64,000 nucleotides of DNA from Streptomyces sp. WAC 01529 (GTDB lineage Bacteria > Actinomycetota > Actinomycetes > Streptomycetales > Streptomycetaceae), in assembly GCF_003945545.1 (NCBI RefSeq), contig NZ_CP029617.1:2987001-3051000 (forward strand). Reading direction: 5' to 3'. The position numbers were made by a program, and so were the translations under genes. Below are positions 42,865 through 51,597 of this stretch, one piece after another; within the stretch, counting starts at the first letter, position 1, and each line of letters begins with the position of its first letter. The notes below the pieces were generated by a model. The model did no database searches and was not told the origin of the DNA. It saw nothing but the letters and a program-made list of their open reading frames with translations.

Positions 42865-45255
42865 ATGAGCGACGAGCCGCAGCAGCAGGACCCAGGCGGG
42901 CAGGGTGGCGAGCCCGCCGGGACCGGCAAGGCCAAGAAGCCCAAGCGCCCCAAGCGCAAGGGCTGGCGGCGGATCTTCCCGACCTGGCGCATGGTCCTCG
43001 GCGGCTTCATCCTGCTCGTCCTGCTGGGCGTGGGTGCCTTCATGGCGGGCTACATGCTGGTCGAGATCCCGCCGGCGAACGCCGCGGCGACCAAACAGAG
43101 CAACGTCTATCTGTACGACGACGGCTCCGAGATCGCCCGTGACGGCGAGGTGAACCGCGAGAAGGTGCCGCTCAAGCAGATCCCGCTGCACGTCCAGCGC
43201 GCCGTGCTCGCCGCCGAGGACCGCGACTTCTACGGCGAGTCCGCGGTCGACCCGAAGGCGATGATCCGCGCGGCCTGGAACACCGTCACCGGCAAGGGCA
43301 AGCAGTCCGGCTCCACGATCACCCAGCAGTACGTGAAGAACTACTACCTGGGCCAGGAGCAGACCGTCTCGCGCAAGGTGAAGGAGTTCTTCATCTCCAT
43401 CAAGCTGGACCGGGAGGTGAGCAAGGACGAGATCCTCTCCGGCTATCTGAACACCAGCTACTTCGGCCGCAACGCGTACGGCGTGCAGGCCGCCGCCCAG
43501 GCGTACTACGGCAAGAACGTGAAAGACCTCTCCACCGGCGAGGGCGCCTACCTCGCGACGCTCCTCAACTCCCCCAACGCCTACGACGTCGCCACGCACC
43601 CCGAGAACAAGCAGCGCGCGGCGGGCCGCTGGTCCTACGTCCTGGACGGCATGGTCAAGGAGGGCTGGCTCGGCAAGGCGGACCGGGCGAAGGTGAAGTT
43701 CCCGGCGCCCGACGAGGCCAAGGGCGCGGCGGGCCTCTCCGGCCAGCGCGGCTATGTCGTCAAGGCCGTCGAGGACTACCTCACCGCCAACAAGATCATC
43801 GATGAGGAGACCCTCGCCAAGGGCGGCTACCGCATCACCACGACCCTCCAGAAGGACCGCCAGGACGCCTTCAAGAAGGCCGTCGACGACCAGGTGATGT
43901 CGAAGGTCGACAAGAAGGCCCGCAAGGTCGACCGCAACGTCCGCGCGGGCGGCGCCTCCATCGACCCGGCCACCGGCAAGGTCGTCGCGATGTACGGCGG
44001 CATCGACTACACCAAGCAGTACGTCAACAACGCCACGCGCCGCGACTACCAGGTCGGCTCCACCTTCAAGCCGTTCGTCTTCACCTCGGCCGTGGAGAAC
44101 GGGTCGGTCACCCAGAGCGGGCAGCCCATCACCCCGAACACCGTCTACGACGGCACCAACAAGCGGCCCGTGCAGGGCTGGAGCGGCGGGACGTACGCCC
44201 CCGAGAACGAGGACCAGGTCTCCTACGGCGACACCACGGTCCGCGAGGCCACCGACAAGTCCGTGAACTCGGTCTACGCCCAGATGGCCGTCGACGTCGG
44301 CTCCGACAAGGTGAAGGAGACCGCGATCGCCCTCGGCGTCCCGAAGTCCACGCCCGACCTCACCGCCTCCCCCTCCATCGCGCTCGGCCCCTCCACCGCG
44401 AGCGTCCTCGACATGACCGAGGCGTACGCGACGCTGGCCAACCACGGCAAGCACGGCACGTACACCATCGTCGAGAAGATCACCAAGGACGGCGAGGAGA
44501 TCGCGCTGCCGGAGCAGGAGACCGAGCAGGCGGTGACCCGCGAGGCCGCCGACACCACCACCTCCATCCTGCAGAGCGTCGTCCAGGGCGGCACCGGCAC
44601 GGCGGCCCAGGGCGCGGGCCGCCCCGCCGCGGGCAAGACCGGCACCGCGGAGAACGACACGGCGGCCTGGTTCGCCGGCTACACCCCCGACCTCGCGACG
44701 GTGGTCGCCGTCATGGGCCAGAACCCCGAGACCGGCGCACACACCCCGCTGTACGGGGCGCTCGGCGAGGCCCGCATCAACGGCGGCGCCTACCCGGCCC
44801 GCGTCTGGGCGCAGTTCACCAAGGACGCCCTGGAGGGCGAGCCGGTCAAGGAGTTCGACCTGGAGCTGGAGCAGGGCGCGGACCTGCCGGTCGTGCCGGA
44901 CCCGACGACGGGCGGCACCCCGGACCCGGCGACCGACGGCGGCGCCACCACCGGCGGCCCCACGGACGGCGGCACGACGGACGGCGGCCCCACCGACGGG
45001 GGCGCCACCACGGGCGGCCCGACGGACGGCGGCGCCACGACCGACGGCGGCCAGGACCCCGGCGGGCAGACCGGCGGCCAGACGGGTGACCAGAGCGACG
45101 GCGGGGCCACCGCGGACGGCGGCGCCACGGACGGCGGAACGGCCGACGGGGGCGCCGCCCAGGGCGGCCCGGACGGCGGCGCGACCGACATCGGGGGGAC
45201 GGATGACGGCGGCGCGTCGGACGGCGGCGACCTCGGCGGCCTGACGGACGGCTAG
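42865..45255 (+). CDS. Class A penicillin-binding protein (transglycosylase/transpeptidase) with repeat tail
   Basis: 796 residues. Lys/Arg-rich cytoplasmic start and membrane anchor (about 42-64). GT51 transglycosylase: EDRDF (118-122) with catalytic Glu, and [14 protein letters not shown] (149-162). Transpeptidase: STFK (Ser399), SVN (466-468) and KTGT (591-594). The last about 110 residues, from 44930, are a Gly/Asp/Thr/Ala repeat with TDGG units, probably an unstructured wall-spanning tail. It makes and cross-links peptidoglycan during growth. Confidence 0.92.
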   Translation: MSDEPQQQDPGGQGGEPAGTGKAKKPKRPKRKGWRRIFPTWRMVLGGFILLVLLGVGAFMAGYMLVEIPPANAAATKQSNVYLYDDGSEIARDGEVNREKVPLKQIPLHVQRAVLAAEDRDFYGESAVDPKAMIRAAWNTVTGKGKQSGSTITQQYVKNYYLGQEQTVSRKVKEFFISIKLDREVSKDEILSGYLNTSYFGRNAYGVQAAAQAYYGKNVKDLSTGEGAYLATLLNSPNAYDVATHPENKQRAAGRWSYVLDGMVKEGWLGKADRAKVKFPAPDEAKGAAGLSGQRGYVVKAVEDYLTANKIIDEETLAKGGYRITTTLQKDRQDAFKKAVDDQVMSKVDKKARKVDRNVRAGGASIDPATGKVVAMYGGIDYTKQYVNNATRRDYQVGSTFKPFVFTSAVENGSVTQSGQPITPNTVYDGTNKRPVQGWSGGTYAPENEDQVSYGDTTVREATDKSVNSVYAQMAVDVGSDKVKETAIALGVPKSTPDLTASPSIALGPSTASVLDMTEAYATLANHGKHGTYTIVEKITKDGEEIALPEQETEQAVTREAADTTTSILQSVVQGGTGTAAQGAGRPAAGKTGTAENDTAAWFAGYTPDLATVVAVMGQNPETGAHTPLYGALGEARINGGAYPARVWAQFTKDALEGEPVKEFDLELEQGADLPVVPDPTTGGTPDPATDGGATTGGPTDGGTTDGGPTDGGATTGGPTDGGATTDGGQDPGGQTGGQTGDQSDGGATADGGATDGGTADGGAAQGGPDGGATDIGGTDDGGASDGGDLGGLTDG
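44930..45250 (+). repeat. Low-complexity GACGGCGGC-type repeat in the PBP gene
   Basis: The 3' coding region consists of irregular short units around GACGGCGGC and ACCACGGGCGGC, encoding about 110 Gly/Asp/Thr-rich residues. The frame stays open to the end, but such DNA is prone to length change. Confidence 0.8.
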
Positions 45256-45271
45256 CGCCCCGAAGGGGCAC

Positions 45272-45592
45272 TCAGTGCCCGGAGGTCGCCTTGAGCCCGA
45301 CGACGGCGACCAGCAGCAGGCAGACGAAGAAGATCCGCGCGGCGGTGACCGGCTCCCCCAGCACCACCATGCCGAGCACCGCCGCGCCGGCGGCGCCGAT
45401 GCCGACCCACACGCCGTAGGCCGTACCGATGGGCAGCGACTTGGCGGCGTACGACAGAAGCACCATGCTCGCGACGATGCCCGCGCCCGTGAACACGCTG
45501 GGCCACAGCCGCGTGAACCCCTCGGTGTACTTCATCCCGATCGACCAGCCCACTTCGAGCAGACCGGCGACTATCAGCAGAACCCAGGCCAT
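45272..45592 (-). CDS. gdx: SMR-family guanidinium exporter (Gdx/SugE type)
   Basis: 106 residues from ATG 45592 with GGAGG seven bases upstream. Four helices are present. The SMR active Glu is in AGLLEVGWSIGMKYTEGFTRLWPS, and MVLLSYAAKSLPIGTAYGVW is typical of the SugE/Gdx subgroup rather than the polyaromatic-drug EmrE subgroup. A guanidine-III riboswitch upstream supports guanidinium as substrate. It functions as a dual-topology dimer, exchanging guanidinium for protons. Confidence 0.92.
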   Translation of the reverse strand: MAWVLLIVAGLLEVGWSIGMKYTEGFTRLWPSVFTGAGIVASMVLLSYAAKSLPIGTAYGVWVGIGAAGAAVLGMVVLGEPVTAARIFFVCLLLVAVVGLKATSGH

Positions 45593-45599
45593 GACGGCA

Positions 45600-45690
45600 C
45601 CTCCGACGAGTGGAACGCTCAGCGCGTTACCTGATGGGGTGCGTCGTCTTTGCGGAAACCCGGTACGGCGCGTCTCGTCGGGGTCGTTCC
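45600..45690 (-). promoter_or_regulatory. Guanidine-III riboswitch of gdx with anti-SD pairing
   Basis: The minus strand reads CCCCGACGAGACGCGCCGTACCGGG, then TTTCCGCAAAGACGACGC (45684-45641), split here for length. It matches the conserved core ACGAG-N-GCGCCGTACC-GGGT and AAAGACG-CGC of ykkC-III RNA, with one C-A mismatch in the pseudoknot. CCGACGAG (45681-45674) is a perfect 8-bp complement of CTCGTCGG (45610-45603), which overlaps the GGAGG Shine-Dalgarno. Guanidine binding would free the site (ON switch). The platform is my inference. Confidence 0.78.
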
Positions 45691-45743
45691 ACGGTAGCAA
45701 ACAGGCCGGCGAGGCCGCTTCCTACAGGTACAGGCCCGTCTTC

Positions 45744-46088
45744 CTACAGGTACAGGCCCGTCGAGTCCTCGGAGCCCTCGAACCGGTCCGCGGCCACGGC
45801 GTGCAGATCGCGCTCGCGCATCAGGACGTACGCCACGCCCCTGACCTCGACCTCGGCGCGGTCCTCCGGGTCGTACAGGACACGGTCACCCGGCTCGACC
45901 GTACGTACGTTCTGCCCGACCGCGACCACCTCGGCCCAGGCGAGCCGACGGCCCACGGCCGCGGTCGCGGGGATCAGGATGCCGCCGCCGGAGCGGCGCT
46001 CGCCCTCGCTGGTGTCCTGCCGCACGAGCACACGGTCGTGCAGCATCCGGATGGGCAGCTTGTCGTCGTGGGTGGTCTTCTCGCTCAC
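45744..46088 (-). CDS. GroES-family chaperonin-like protein
   Basis: 114 residues. The GroES fold signature is visible as IRMLHDRVLVRQD, then SGGGILIPATA, EVVAVGQNVRTVEPGDRVLYDP and a C-terminal extension. It lacks a neighbouring groEL, and its mobile-loop region (TSEGERRSGGGI) differs from the main GroES, so it is an accessory paralogue. The partner is not evident. Confidence 0.85.
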   Translation of the reverse strand: MSEKTTHDDKLPIRMLHDRVLVRQDTSEGERRSGGGILIPATAAVGRRLAWAEVVAVGQNVRTVEPGDRVLYDPEDRAEVEVRGVAYVLMRERDLHAVAADRFEGSEDSTGLYL

Positions 46089-46132
46089 GCCACCGAACCT
46101 ACCTGCCCCGGCGCCCTCCGCGGCCCCCCGGG

Positions 46133-46453
46133 TCAGCTGTCGCGGCGCCGCGCGCCCATCACGAGCAGGCCGACGACGCCGACGGCCACCAGGGCCACCG
46201 GGACGATCCGCTCGATGCGGGGCGAACCGTCCTCACCGACGAAACGGCTCCGCACGTCCGAGACGAATCGGTTCGCCCCGACGTACGCCCGCCCCACCGT
46301 GTGGTCCACGCTGGAGACGACCTTCGCCTTCGCGTCACCGACGATCGTCTTCGGGTGGACACGCACCCCGATCTCGTCGAGCGTCTCGGCCAGCTGGTCG
46401 CGCCGGCGCTTGATGTCCGCCTCGATCTGCGCAGGGGTCCTGGCATCCGACAC
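46133..46453 (-). CDS. DUF3618 membrane protein
   Basis: 106 residues from GTG 46453 with GGAGG seven bases upstream. The DUF3618 motif (RTPAQIEADIKRRRDQLAETLDEIGVRVHP) is at the N-terminus, then an amphipathic helix and one C-terminal transmembrane helix (VPVALVAVGVVGLLVMG) with a basic tail. It is divergent from bcp. The function is unknown. A long antisense frame reaching 48799 is only a shadow. Confidence 0.87.
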   Translation of the reverse strand: MSDARTPAQIEADIKRRRDQLAETLDEIGVRVHPKTIVGDAKAKVVSSVDHTVGRAYVGANRFVSDVRSRFVGEDGSPRIERIVPVALVAVGVVGLLVMGARRRDS

Positions 46454-46630
46454 CGCGCTGCCTCCGTGGTCGTATCGACTGTCTGTACATGAACTGTGAC
46501 CACAGTCTGTCAGCTTCACGCCCGCCGCACCCCACGGCACCCCTATTACGCCCCCCATTACGCTCGACCCCGTCACCACACCTTTCGCGAAACACCCCGT
46601 TTTGAACGCACCCCCGCGAGGAGACCGAGA

Positions 46631-47098
46631 ATGAGCGAGCGACTGCAGCCGGGCGACACCGCCCCCGCCTTCACCCTGCCCGACGCCGACGGCAACGACG
46701 TCTCGCTGGCCGACCACAAGGGCCGCAAGGTCATCGTCTACTTCTACCCGGCCGCCCTGACCCCCGGCTGCACCAAGCAGGCCTGCGACTTCACCGACAA
46801 CCTCGACGTGCTCGCGGCGGCCGATTACGACGTCATCGGCGTGTCGCCGGACAAGCCGGAGAAGCTGGCGAAGTTCCGCGAGCAGGAGAGCCTGAAGGTC
46901 ACGCTGGTCGGCGACCCCGCCAAGGAGACCCTGGCGGCGTACGGCGCCTTCGGCGAGAAGAAGCTGTACGGCAAGACGGTGACCGGCGTCATCCGCTCGA
47001 CCGTCGTCGTCGACGAGGAGGGCAAGGTCGAGCACGCCTTCTACAACGTGAAGGCGACCGGCCACGTCGCGAAGATCATCAGGGACCTGGGCGTCTGA
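46631..47098 (+). CDS. bcp: Thioredoxin-dependent thiol peroxidase (Bcp-type peroxiredoxin)
   Basis: 155 residues from ATG 46631, with GAGGAGA upstream. Peroxidatic Cys is in YPAALTPGCTKQACDF; the second Cys five residues on is the resolving Cys of the atypical 2-Cys Bcp class. The thioredoxin-like fold includes IVYFYP and GVIRSTVVVDEEGKV. It reduces H2O2 and organic hydroperoxides in the cytoplasm. A good terminator follows. Confidence 0.93.
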   Translation: MSERLQPGDTAPAFTLPDADGNDVSLADHKGRKVIVYFYPAALTPGCTKQACDFTDNLDVLAAADYDVIGVSPDKPEKLAKFREQESLKVTLVGDPAKETLAAYGAFGEKKLYGKTVTGVIRSTVVVDEEGKVEHAFYNVKATGHVAKIIRDLGV

Positions 47099-47139
47099 CG
47101 GACGGCTCCCCGGGGGCTTACCCCCTTCCTCACTGTGAC

Positions 47140-47163
47140 AAAGCCCCCCTCCCAGGGGGCTTT
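47140..47163 (+). terminator. Hairpin terminator of bcp
   Basis: AAAGCCCCC pairs with GGGGGCTTT around a six-base loop, flanked by a short T-tract (TTTCGTTT). It is one of the most canonical terminators in the window. Confidence 0.85.
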
Positions 47164-47245
47164 CGTTTGCGTCGGCGATGTTCGAGCAAGTGACCCCAGG
47201 GGGGAAAGCGGGGGAGCACGTCCGAAGAACGAAAGGAACCACTCC

Positions 47246-48742
47246 ATGGCGGCCCACGAAGAGATAGAGGCCGATGCCGACGCGGTCAAACGCCACCGCA
47301 CGCTGTACCGGGCCGCCAACCGGCGCAAGAACCCGCCGCTGCGCCGCACCGACATCACGGTCACGGACGAGGCCGCGGTCAAGCGGGCGGTCAAAGCGGC
47401 GTCGCTCGGCAACGCCATGGAGTGGTTCGACTTCGGCATCTACAGCTATCTGGCCGTCACCATCGGCCATGTCTTCTTCCCGTCCGGGAACGAGACGGCC
47501 CAGCTGATCTCCTCCTTCGCCACCTTCGCGGTCTCCTTCCTGGTCCGCCCCGTCGGCGGCATGGTCTTCGGGCCCATGGGCGACAAGATCGGCCGCAAGA
47601 AGGTCCTCGCGCTGACGATGATCATGATGGCGATCGGCACGCTCGCCATCGGCCTGATCCCGTCCTACGCCACGATCGGCTTCTGGGCCCCGGTCCTGCT
47701 GATCTTCTTCCGTCTGGTGCAGGGCTTCTCGACGGGCGGTGAGTACGGCGGCGCGTCCACCTTCATCGCCGAGTACGCCCCCGACAAGCGGCGCGGCTAC
47801 TTCGGCAGCTTCCTGGAGATCGGCACGCTCGCCGGTTACACGGGCGCGGCGGGCCTGGTCCTCATCCTGAACACCGCCCTCGGCTCGGACGCCATGGAGT
47901 CCTGGGGCTGGCGGATCCCGTTCCTCGTCGCGGGCCCGCTCGGCCTCGTGGGCCTCTACCTCCGGCTCAAGCTCGACGAGACCCCCGCCTTCCAGAAGAT
48001 GGAGGACGCCTCCTTCCACTCGGCGTCCGAGGGCGCGTCCACCGTGGAGACCACGGCCAAGGGCGACCTGGCGAAGATCTTCCGCCGGCACTGGCCCACG
48101 CTGATCCTCTGCGTCGCCCTGGTCGGCGCGTACAACATCACCGACTACATGCTGCTGTCGTACATGCCGACGTACCTCTCCGACGAACTCGGCTACGACG
48201 ACTCGCACGGTCTGCTGATCCTCATCGGCACGATGATCGTGCTGATGCTGATCATGAACCGGGTGGGCAGGCTCTCCGACCGCTTCGGGCGCAAGCCGCT
48301 GCTGATGGCGGGAATGCTGGGCTTCCTCTTCCTCTCCCTCCCGGCCTTCCTCCTGATCAAGCAGGGCAGCCTCTTCGCGGTCTCCGCGGGGATGCTCCTG
48401 CTCGGCCTCTCCCTGGTCTGCCTCCTCGGCACGATGTCGGCGACGCTCCCGGCCCTCTTCCCCACCTCGGTCCGCTACGGCTCCCTCTCCGTCGGCTACA
48501 ACCTCTCCGCCTCCCTCTTCGGCGGCACGGCCCCCCTGGTGATCACGTCCCTGATCAGCGTCACGGGCACGGACATGGTCCCGGCGTACTACTCGATGGC
48601 GGCGGCGCTGGTCGGCATCATCGCGGTGGCCTGCATGAAGGAGACGGCCCAGCAGCCGCTGTCGGGCTCGCCGCCGTCGGTGGAGACGAAGGAGGAGGCG
48701 GCGGAACTGGTGGAGGCCCAGTCCCCGACCCCCCGCTTCTGA
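47246..48742 (+). CDS. MHS-family MFS transporter (ProP-like)
   Basis: 498 residues from ATG 47246, behind GAAAGGAAC. After a charged N-terminus of about 60 residues, the metabolite:H+ symporter family signature GNAMEWFDFGIYSYLAVTIGHVFFP begins helix 1. GPMGDKIGRKKVL and GRLSDRFGRKPLL are the two loop motifs, and VQGFSTGGEYGGASTF is typical of MHS carriers. The substrate could be a compatible solute or organic acid. An Ala/Glu tail lies at the C-terminus. Confidence 0.9.
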   Translation: MAAHEEIEADADAVKRHRTLYRAANRRKNPPLRRTDITVTDEAAVKRAVKAASLGNAMEWFDFGIYSYLAVTIGHVFFPSGNETAQLISSFATFAVSFLVRPVGGMVFGPMGDKIGRKKVLALTMIMMAIGTLAIGLIPSYATIGFWAPVLLIFFRLVQGFSTGGEYGGASTFIAEYAPDKRRGYFGSFLEIGTLAGYTGAAGLVLILNTALGSDAMESWGWRIPFLVAGPLGLVGLYLRLKLDETPAFQKMEDASFHSASEGASTVETTAKGDLAKIFRRHWPTLILCVALVGAYNITDYMLLSYMPTYLSDELGYDDSHGLLILIGTMIVLMLIMNRVGRLSDRFGRKPLLMAGMLGFLFLSLPAFLLIKQGSLFAVSAGMLLLGLSLVCLLGTMSATLPALFPTSVRYGSLSVGYNLSASLFGGTAPLVITSLISVTGTDMVPAYYSMAAALVGIIAVACMKETAQQPLSGSPPSVETKEEAAELVEAQSPTPRF

Positions 48743-48876
48743 CCCTCCCCCGCACCACGGCCCGACCCGCTTGTGCAAGTGGGGCGGGCCGTTCCGCATA
48801 TCGGGCGTGACTGTCCGATTAGCGGTTCGTTACTCCGTACGGGCTACGAAGGCGTGGCCGGGACGGAGGGGATGAG

Positions 48877-49518
48877 ATGTCGGTCAGTCCGCACACCAGA
48901 GAACGTCTGGAGGAGGCCGCTCGCTCGTCACAGACGCTGTCCGAGGCGCTGGGGAAATTGGGAGTGGACCCGAAAAGCCCGACGCGGCGCTACATCCGTG
49001 AGCGGATGCGGAGGCTGGAGGTGGACACGTCGCACTTCCAGCGGGAGGGAACTCGGTGGACCAAGGAGCTTCTGATACCAGCGGTGGCCGCGTCGAGCAG
49101 CGTGAACGGTGTGCTGCGGTACCTGGGAATTGAGGTCGTGGGCGGTCATCACACACACATCAGCCGACGCATCAAGGCCTACGGAATCGATACATCGCAC
49201 TTTCAGCGGCCGTCTCGGCTCGGCATTGCAAAGGAATGCCGCACACCTGACCAGCTCCTGGTCGAACAAGGCCCGACAGGCGCGCGGCGCATCCAGAGCG
49301 ACCGACTCAGACGGGCCATGGCCGAACTCGGCGTTGCCGAGCGGTGCGCGATGTGCGGAACGGAACCGCTGTGGCGAGGGCGCCCCCTGCCACTGGAGGT
49401 CGACCACATCGACGGCAACTGGCGCAACAACAGAATCCAGAACCTACGACTCCTGTGCCCCAACTGCCATTCGGCCACGGACAACTACCGTGGTCGCGGC
49501 AAGAGGCGCCACTCATGA
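48877..49518 (+). CDS. HNH endonuclease with two HTH-like repeats (first of a pair)
   Basis: 213 residues from ATG 48877, behind GGAGGG. Two about 40-residue repeats end in the same motif (RRLEVDTSHFQRE and KAYGIDTSHFQRP); each contains a (S)SxxxVLxxLG helix pair like a DNA-binding domain. The C-terminal HNH nuclease has CAMCG, LEVDHIDGNWRNN, and LRLLCPNCH, with four zinc-binding Cys. It probably binds and cuts or nicks DNA. It overlaps its paralogue by ATGA. Confidence 0.85.
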   Translation: MSVSPHTRERLEEAARSSQTLSEALGKLGVDPKSPTRRYIRERMRRLEVDTSHFQREGTRWTKELLIPAVAASSSVNGVLRYLGIEVVGGHHTHISRRIKAYGIDTSHFQRPSRLGIAKECRTPDQLLVEQGPTGARRIQSDRLRRAMAELGVAERCAMCGTEPLWRGRPLPLEVDHIDGNWRNNRIQNLRLLCPNCHSATDNYRGRGKRRHS

Positions 49519-50189
49519 GCGAGCCCGTCCGGTACACGCGGGAGCTGCTGACCCCGGCTGCGAAGAACTGCTCAAGTGTGGAGGAGGTCATGGCGTTCGT
49601 AGGGGTACGTCCATACCGGAGCCTGCGCCGCCACTTGTTCAAACGGTTCGACGACTACGGGATCGATGTCTCCCATATGCCCCGTCGACTGCGGGGCGGG
49701 CCATATCCCAAACCCGCAGCCGATGAACTCCGGCGGGCGGTTGCCCAGAGCTCGTCAATTGCACAGACCCTGCGCGCTCTAGGAAAACCGGACACCAGCC
49801 AACTGCGCGCCCTGCTGTCTCAGTGGGTTGAGGAGGATGGCCTCGACACGTCCCACTTCCTTGGCCAGGCCCACCAGCGAGGGAGGCCGGGCCCGACGCC
49901 CGTGAAGACAGCGGCGGATGTACTTGTCAGGCACAGCGGGTCACACCGCACCAGAACTGCCCTGCTGCGCAGAGCCCTGCGCGAGACCGGCGTACCCGAG
50001 TCATGTGACGAGTGCGGAACCCCGCCCGAATGGAACGGGCGGCCCATGACGTTGGAGGTCGACCACGTCAACGGTGATTGGAGCGATGACCGACGCGAGA
50101 ATCTGCGGCTCCTATGCCCTAACTGCCACGCAGTAACGGCCACCTGGTGCCGAGGCGGCCGAAAATCCGGACAAAGCAGCGGCTCGTAG
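49515..50189 (+). CDS. HNH endonuclease with two HTH-like repeats (second of a pair)
   Basis: 224 residues from ATG 49515, coupled to the preceding gene. It has the same architecture: repeats ending in DDYGIDVSHMPRR and EEDGLDTSHFLGQ, then the HNH domain (CDECGTPPEWNG; LEVDHVNGDWSDD; LRLLCPNCH). The repeats differ enough from the first gene to suggest distinct DNA sites, perhaps as a heterodimer. It lies 52 bp upstream of tRNA-Leu. Confidence 0.85.
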   Translation: MSEPVRYTRELLTPAAKNCSSVEEVMAFVGVRPYRSLRRHLFKRFDDYGIDVSHMPRRLRGGPYPKPAADELRRAVAQSSSIAQTLRALGKPDTSQLRALLSQWVEEDGLDTSHFLGQAHQRGRPGPTPVKTAADVLVRHSGSHRTRTALLRRALRETGVPESCDECGTPPEWNGRPMTLEVDHVNGDWSDDRRENLRLLCPNCHAVTATWCRGGRKSGQSSGS

Positions 50190-50241
50190 CACCAGGCGCA
50201 TTTCACCTCAGCCACCGGCCGGATATCATGGCTGGCAGCTG

Positions 50242-50325
50242 GCGGTCGTTGCTGAATTGGTATAAGCGCGACACTTAGGATGTCGTGGGAGAAATCCCAT
50301 GTGGGTTCGAGTCCCACCGGCCGCA
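50242..50325 (+). tRNA. tRNA-Leu, anticodon UAG
   Basis: The class II cloverleaf is complete. The acceptor is GCGGTCG/CGGCCGC with discriminator A50325. The anticodon stem is CGACA/TGTCG around the loop CTTAGGA (anticodon UAG, reading CUA and related Leu codons). The long variable arm is TGGGAGAAATCCCA and the T-arm is GTGGG-TTCGAGT-CCCAC. CCA is not encoded. It reads rare Leu codons in high-GC genomes, and a UAG anticodon may also serve other CUN codons. Confidence 0.95.
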
Positions 50326-50332
50326 CGCAACC

Positions 50333-50368
50333 GAAGGGGCGTCCCGCTCACCAGCGGGACACCCCTTC
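50333..50368. terminator. Hairpin terminator after tRNA-Leu
   Basis: GAAGGGG-C-GTCCCGCT pairs with AGCGGGAC-A-CCCCTTC around CACC. It separates the tRNA from the convergent rdgB gene. Confidence 0.8.
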
Positions 50369-50376
50369 ACCATGCC

Positions 50377-50979
50377 TCAGCCCAACAACTCCCGCACCAC
50401 CGGCACCAACCCCCGGAACGCCTCCCCGCGATGGCTGATCGCGTTCTTCTCTTCCGCCGTCAGTTCCGCGCACGTACGCGTCTCGCCCTCCGGCTGGAGG
50501 ATCGGGTCGTAGCCGAAGCCTCCGGAGCCGGAAGGGGTCGTTCGCAGGGTGCCTCGCAAGCGGCCCTCGACCACTCGTTCCGTGCCGTCGGGCAGGGCAA
50601 GGGCCGCCGCGCAGGCGAAGTGGGCCGAGCGGTGTTCCGGGGCGATGTCGGACAGCTGGGCCAGGAGCAGCGCGAGGTTCGCGGCGTCGTCGCCGTGGCG
50701 GCCCGACCAGCGGGCGGAGAAGATGCCGGGGGCGCCGCCGAGGACGTCGACGCACAGGCCCGAGTCGTCGGCGACGGCGGGCAGGCCGGTGGCCCGGGCG
50801 AGGGCGTGTGCCTTGAGCAGGGCGTTCTCGGCGAAGGTGACGCCGGTTTCCTTGACGTCGGGGATCTCGGGGTAGGCGTCCGCGCCGACGAGGTCGTGGG
50901 TGAGGCCTGCGTCGGCGAGGATCGCCCTCAGTTCCGTGATCTTGCCGGCGTTACGGGTGGCGAGGATGAGGCGGGTCAT
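50377..50979 (-). CDS. rdgB: RdgB/HAM1 non-canonical purine NTP pyrophosphatase
   Basis: 200 residues from ATG 50979. The family signature ATRNAGKITELR opens the protein; VTFAENALLKAHALARATGLPAVADDSGL and PGIFSARWSG follow; and SGSGGFGYDPILQPEG with EEKNAISHRGEAF completes the active site. It hydrolyses dITP/ITP/XTP to monophosphates, preventing incorporation into nucleic acids. It clusters with rph, as in many actinobacteria. Confidence 0.95.
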   Translation of the reverse strand: MTRLILATRNAGKITELRAILADAGLTHDLVGADAYPEIPDVKETGVTFAENALLKAHALARATGLPAVADDSGLCVDVLGGAPGIFSARWSGRHGDDAANLALLLAQLSDIAPEHRSAHFACAAALALPDGTERVVEGRLRGTLRTTPSGSGGFGYDPILQPEGETRTCAELTAEEKNAISHRGEAFRGLVPVVRELLG

Positions 50980-51037
50980 GCCCCCAGTATCCAAGGACCC
51001 AGTGTCCAAGGAGATGTCCAGGGGGCACGACGGGTCC

Positions 51038-51433
51038 CTACGGTGTGCAGACCTTGGTCAGTTCGCCCGCCGCGTCGGTGACCGGACTGACGTCGGGCGT
51101 GCTGTCGCCGCTCTTGATGGCCTCGCGGACGTTCTCGACGGCCTTGCCGAGGTCGTCGACGGCCTTGTTCACGTCGGTGTCGTCGGTCTTGTCGCTGATC
51201 TTGTCGAGGTTCTTGTTGATGTCGTCGAGTGCCCGGTCGGCCTCGGCGGGGTTGTCACCGGCCTTCTCGGCGGCCTGCTGCAGGTCGGTGACGCTGTCGG
51301 CGATCGTGTCCGCGGTCTGGACGCAGTCCAGGGCCTTCGAGACGGCGTCACAGCCGACGAGGCCGACGCCTGCCGGTACGACGATCAGGGCTGTGACGAC
51401 AGCGGTGGCGATACGACGGTGGCGCGCGGCCAT
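51038..51433 (-). CDS. Small lipoprotein of unknown function
   Basis: 131 residues from ATG 51433. The signal peptide ends in a lipobox (VGLVGC). The mature part is helical and charged (DLQQAAEKAGDNPAEADRALDDINKNLDKISDKTDDTDVNKAVDDLGKAVENV region, broken here into parts by function), with three Cys. It resembles small coiled-coil envelope lipoproteins. It lies between rdgB and rph. The function is not recognised. Confidence 0.78.
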   Translation of the reverse strand: MAARHRRIATAVVTALIVVPAGVGLVGCDAVSKALDCVQTADTIADSVTDLQQAAEKAGDNPAEADRALDDINKNLDKISDKTDDTDVNKAVDDLGKAVENVREAIKSGDSTPDVSPVTDAAGELTKVCTP

Positions 51434-51597
51434 GGTTCGGTCCCTCCCCGGGTGCGTACGGGCGCCCGGCATTGCCCGCGCGCCCGTACTCCTAACAACG
51501 CCCGGCAGGGGGTTGTTGGTTGCCTTACGTGATGTACGTGATGTAGCCGACGTACCTGGTGTGCTTGACCTGCGCCGCTACGTCGCCGCGCCGTACG

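Noticed and set aside
42703..44742. 679-residue minus-strand frame opposite the PBP
   Set aside because: Shadow of the PBP gene, without family motifs or start context.
44930..45250. CRISPR or insertion in the PBP tail
   Set aside because: In-frame low-complexity coding repeat with no uniform repeat-spacer structure.
46133..48799. 888-residue minus-strand open frame
   Set aside because: Antisense to bcp and the MHS carrier; only its last 106 residues (DUF3618) are a real gene, the rest is a high-GC shadow.
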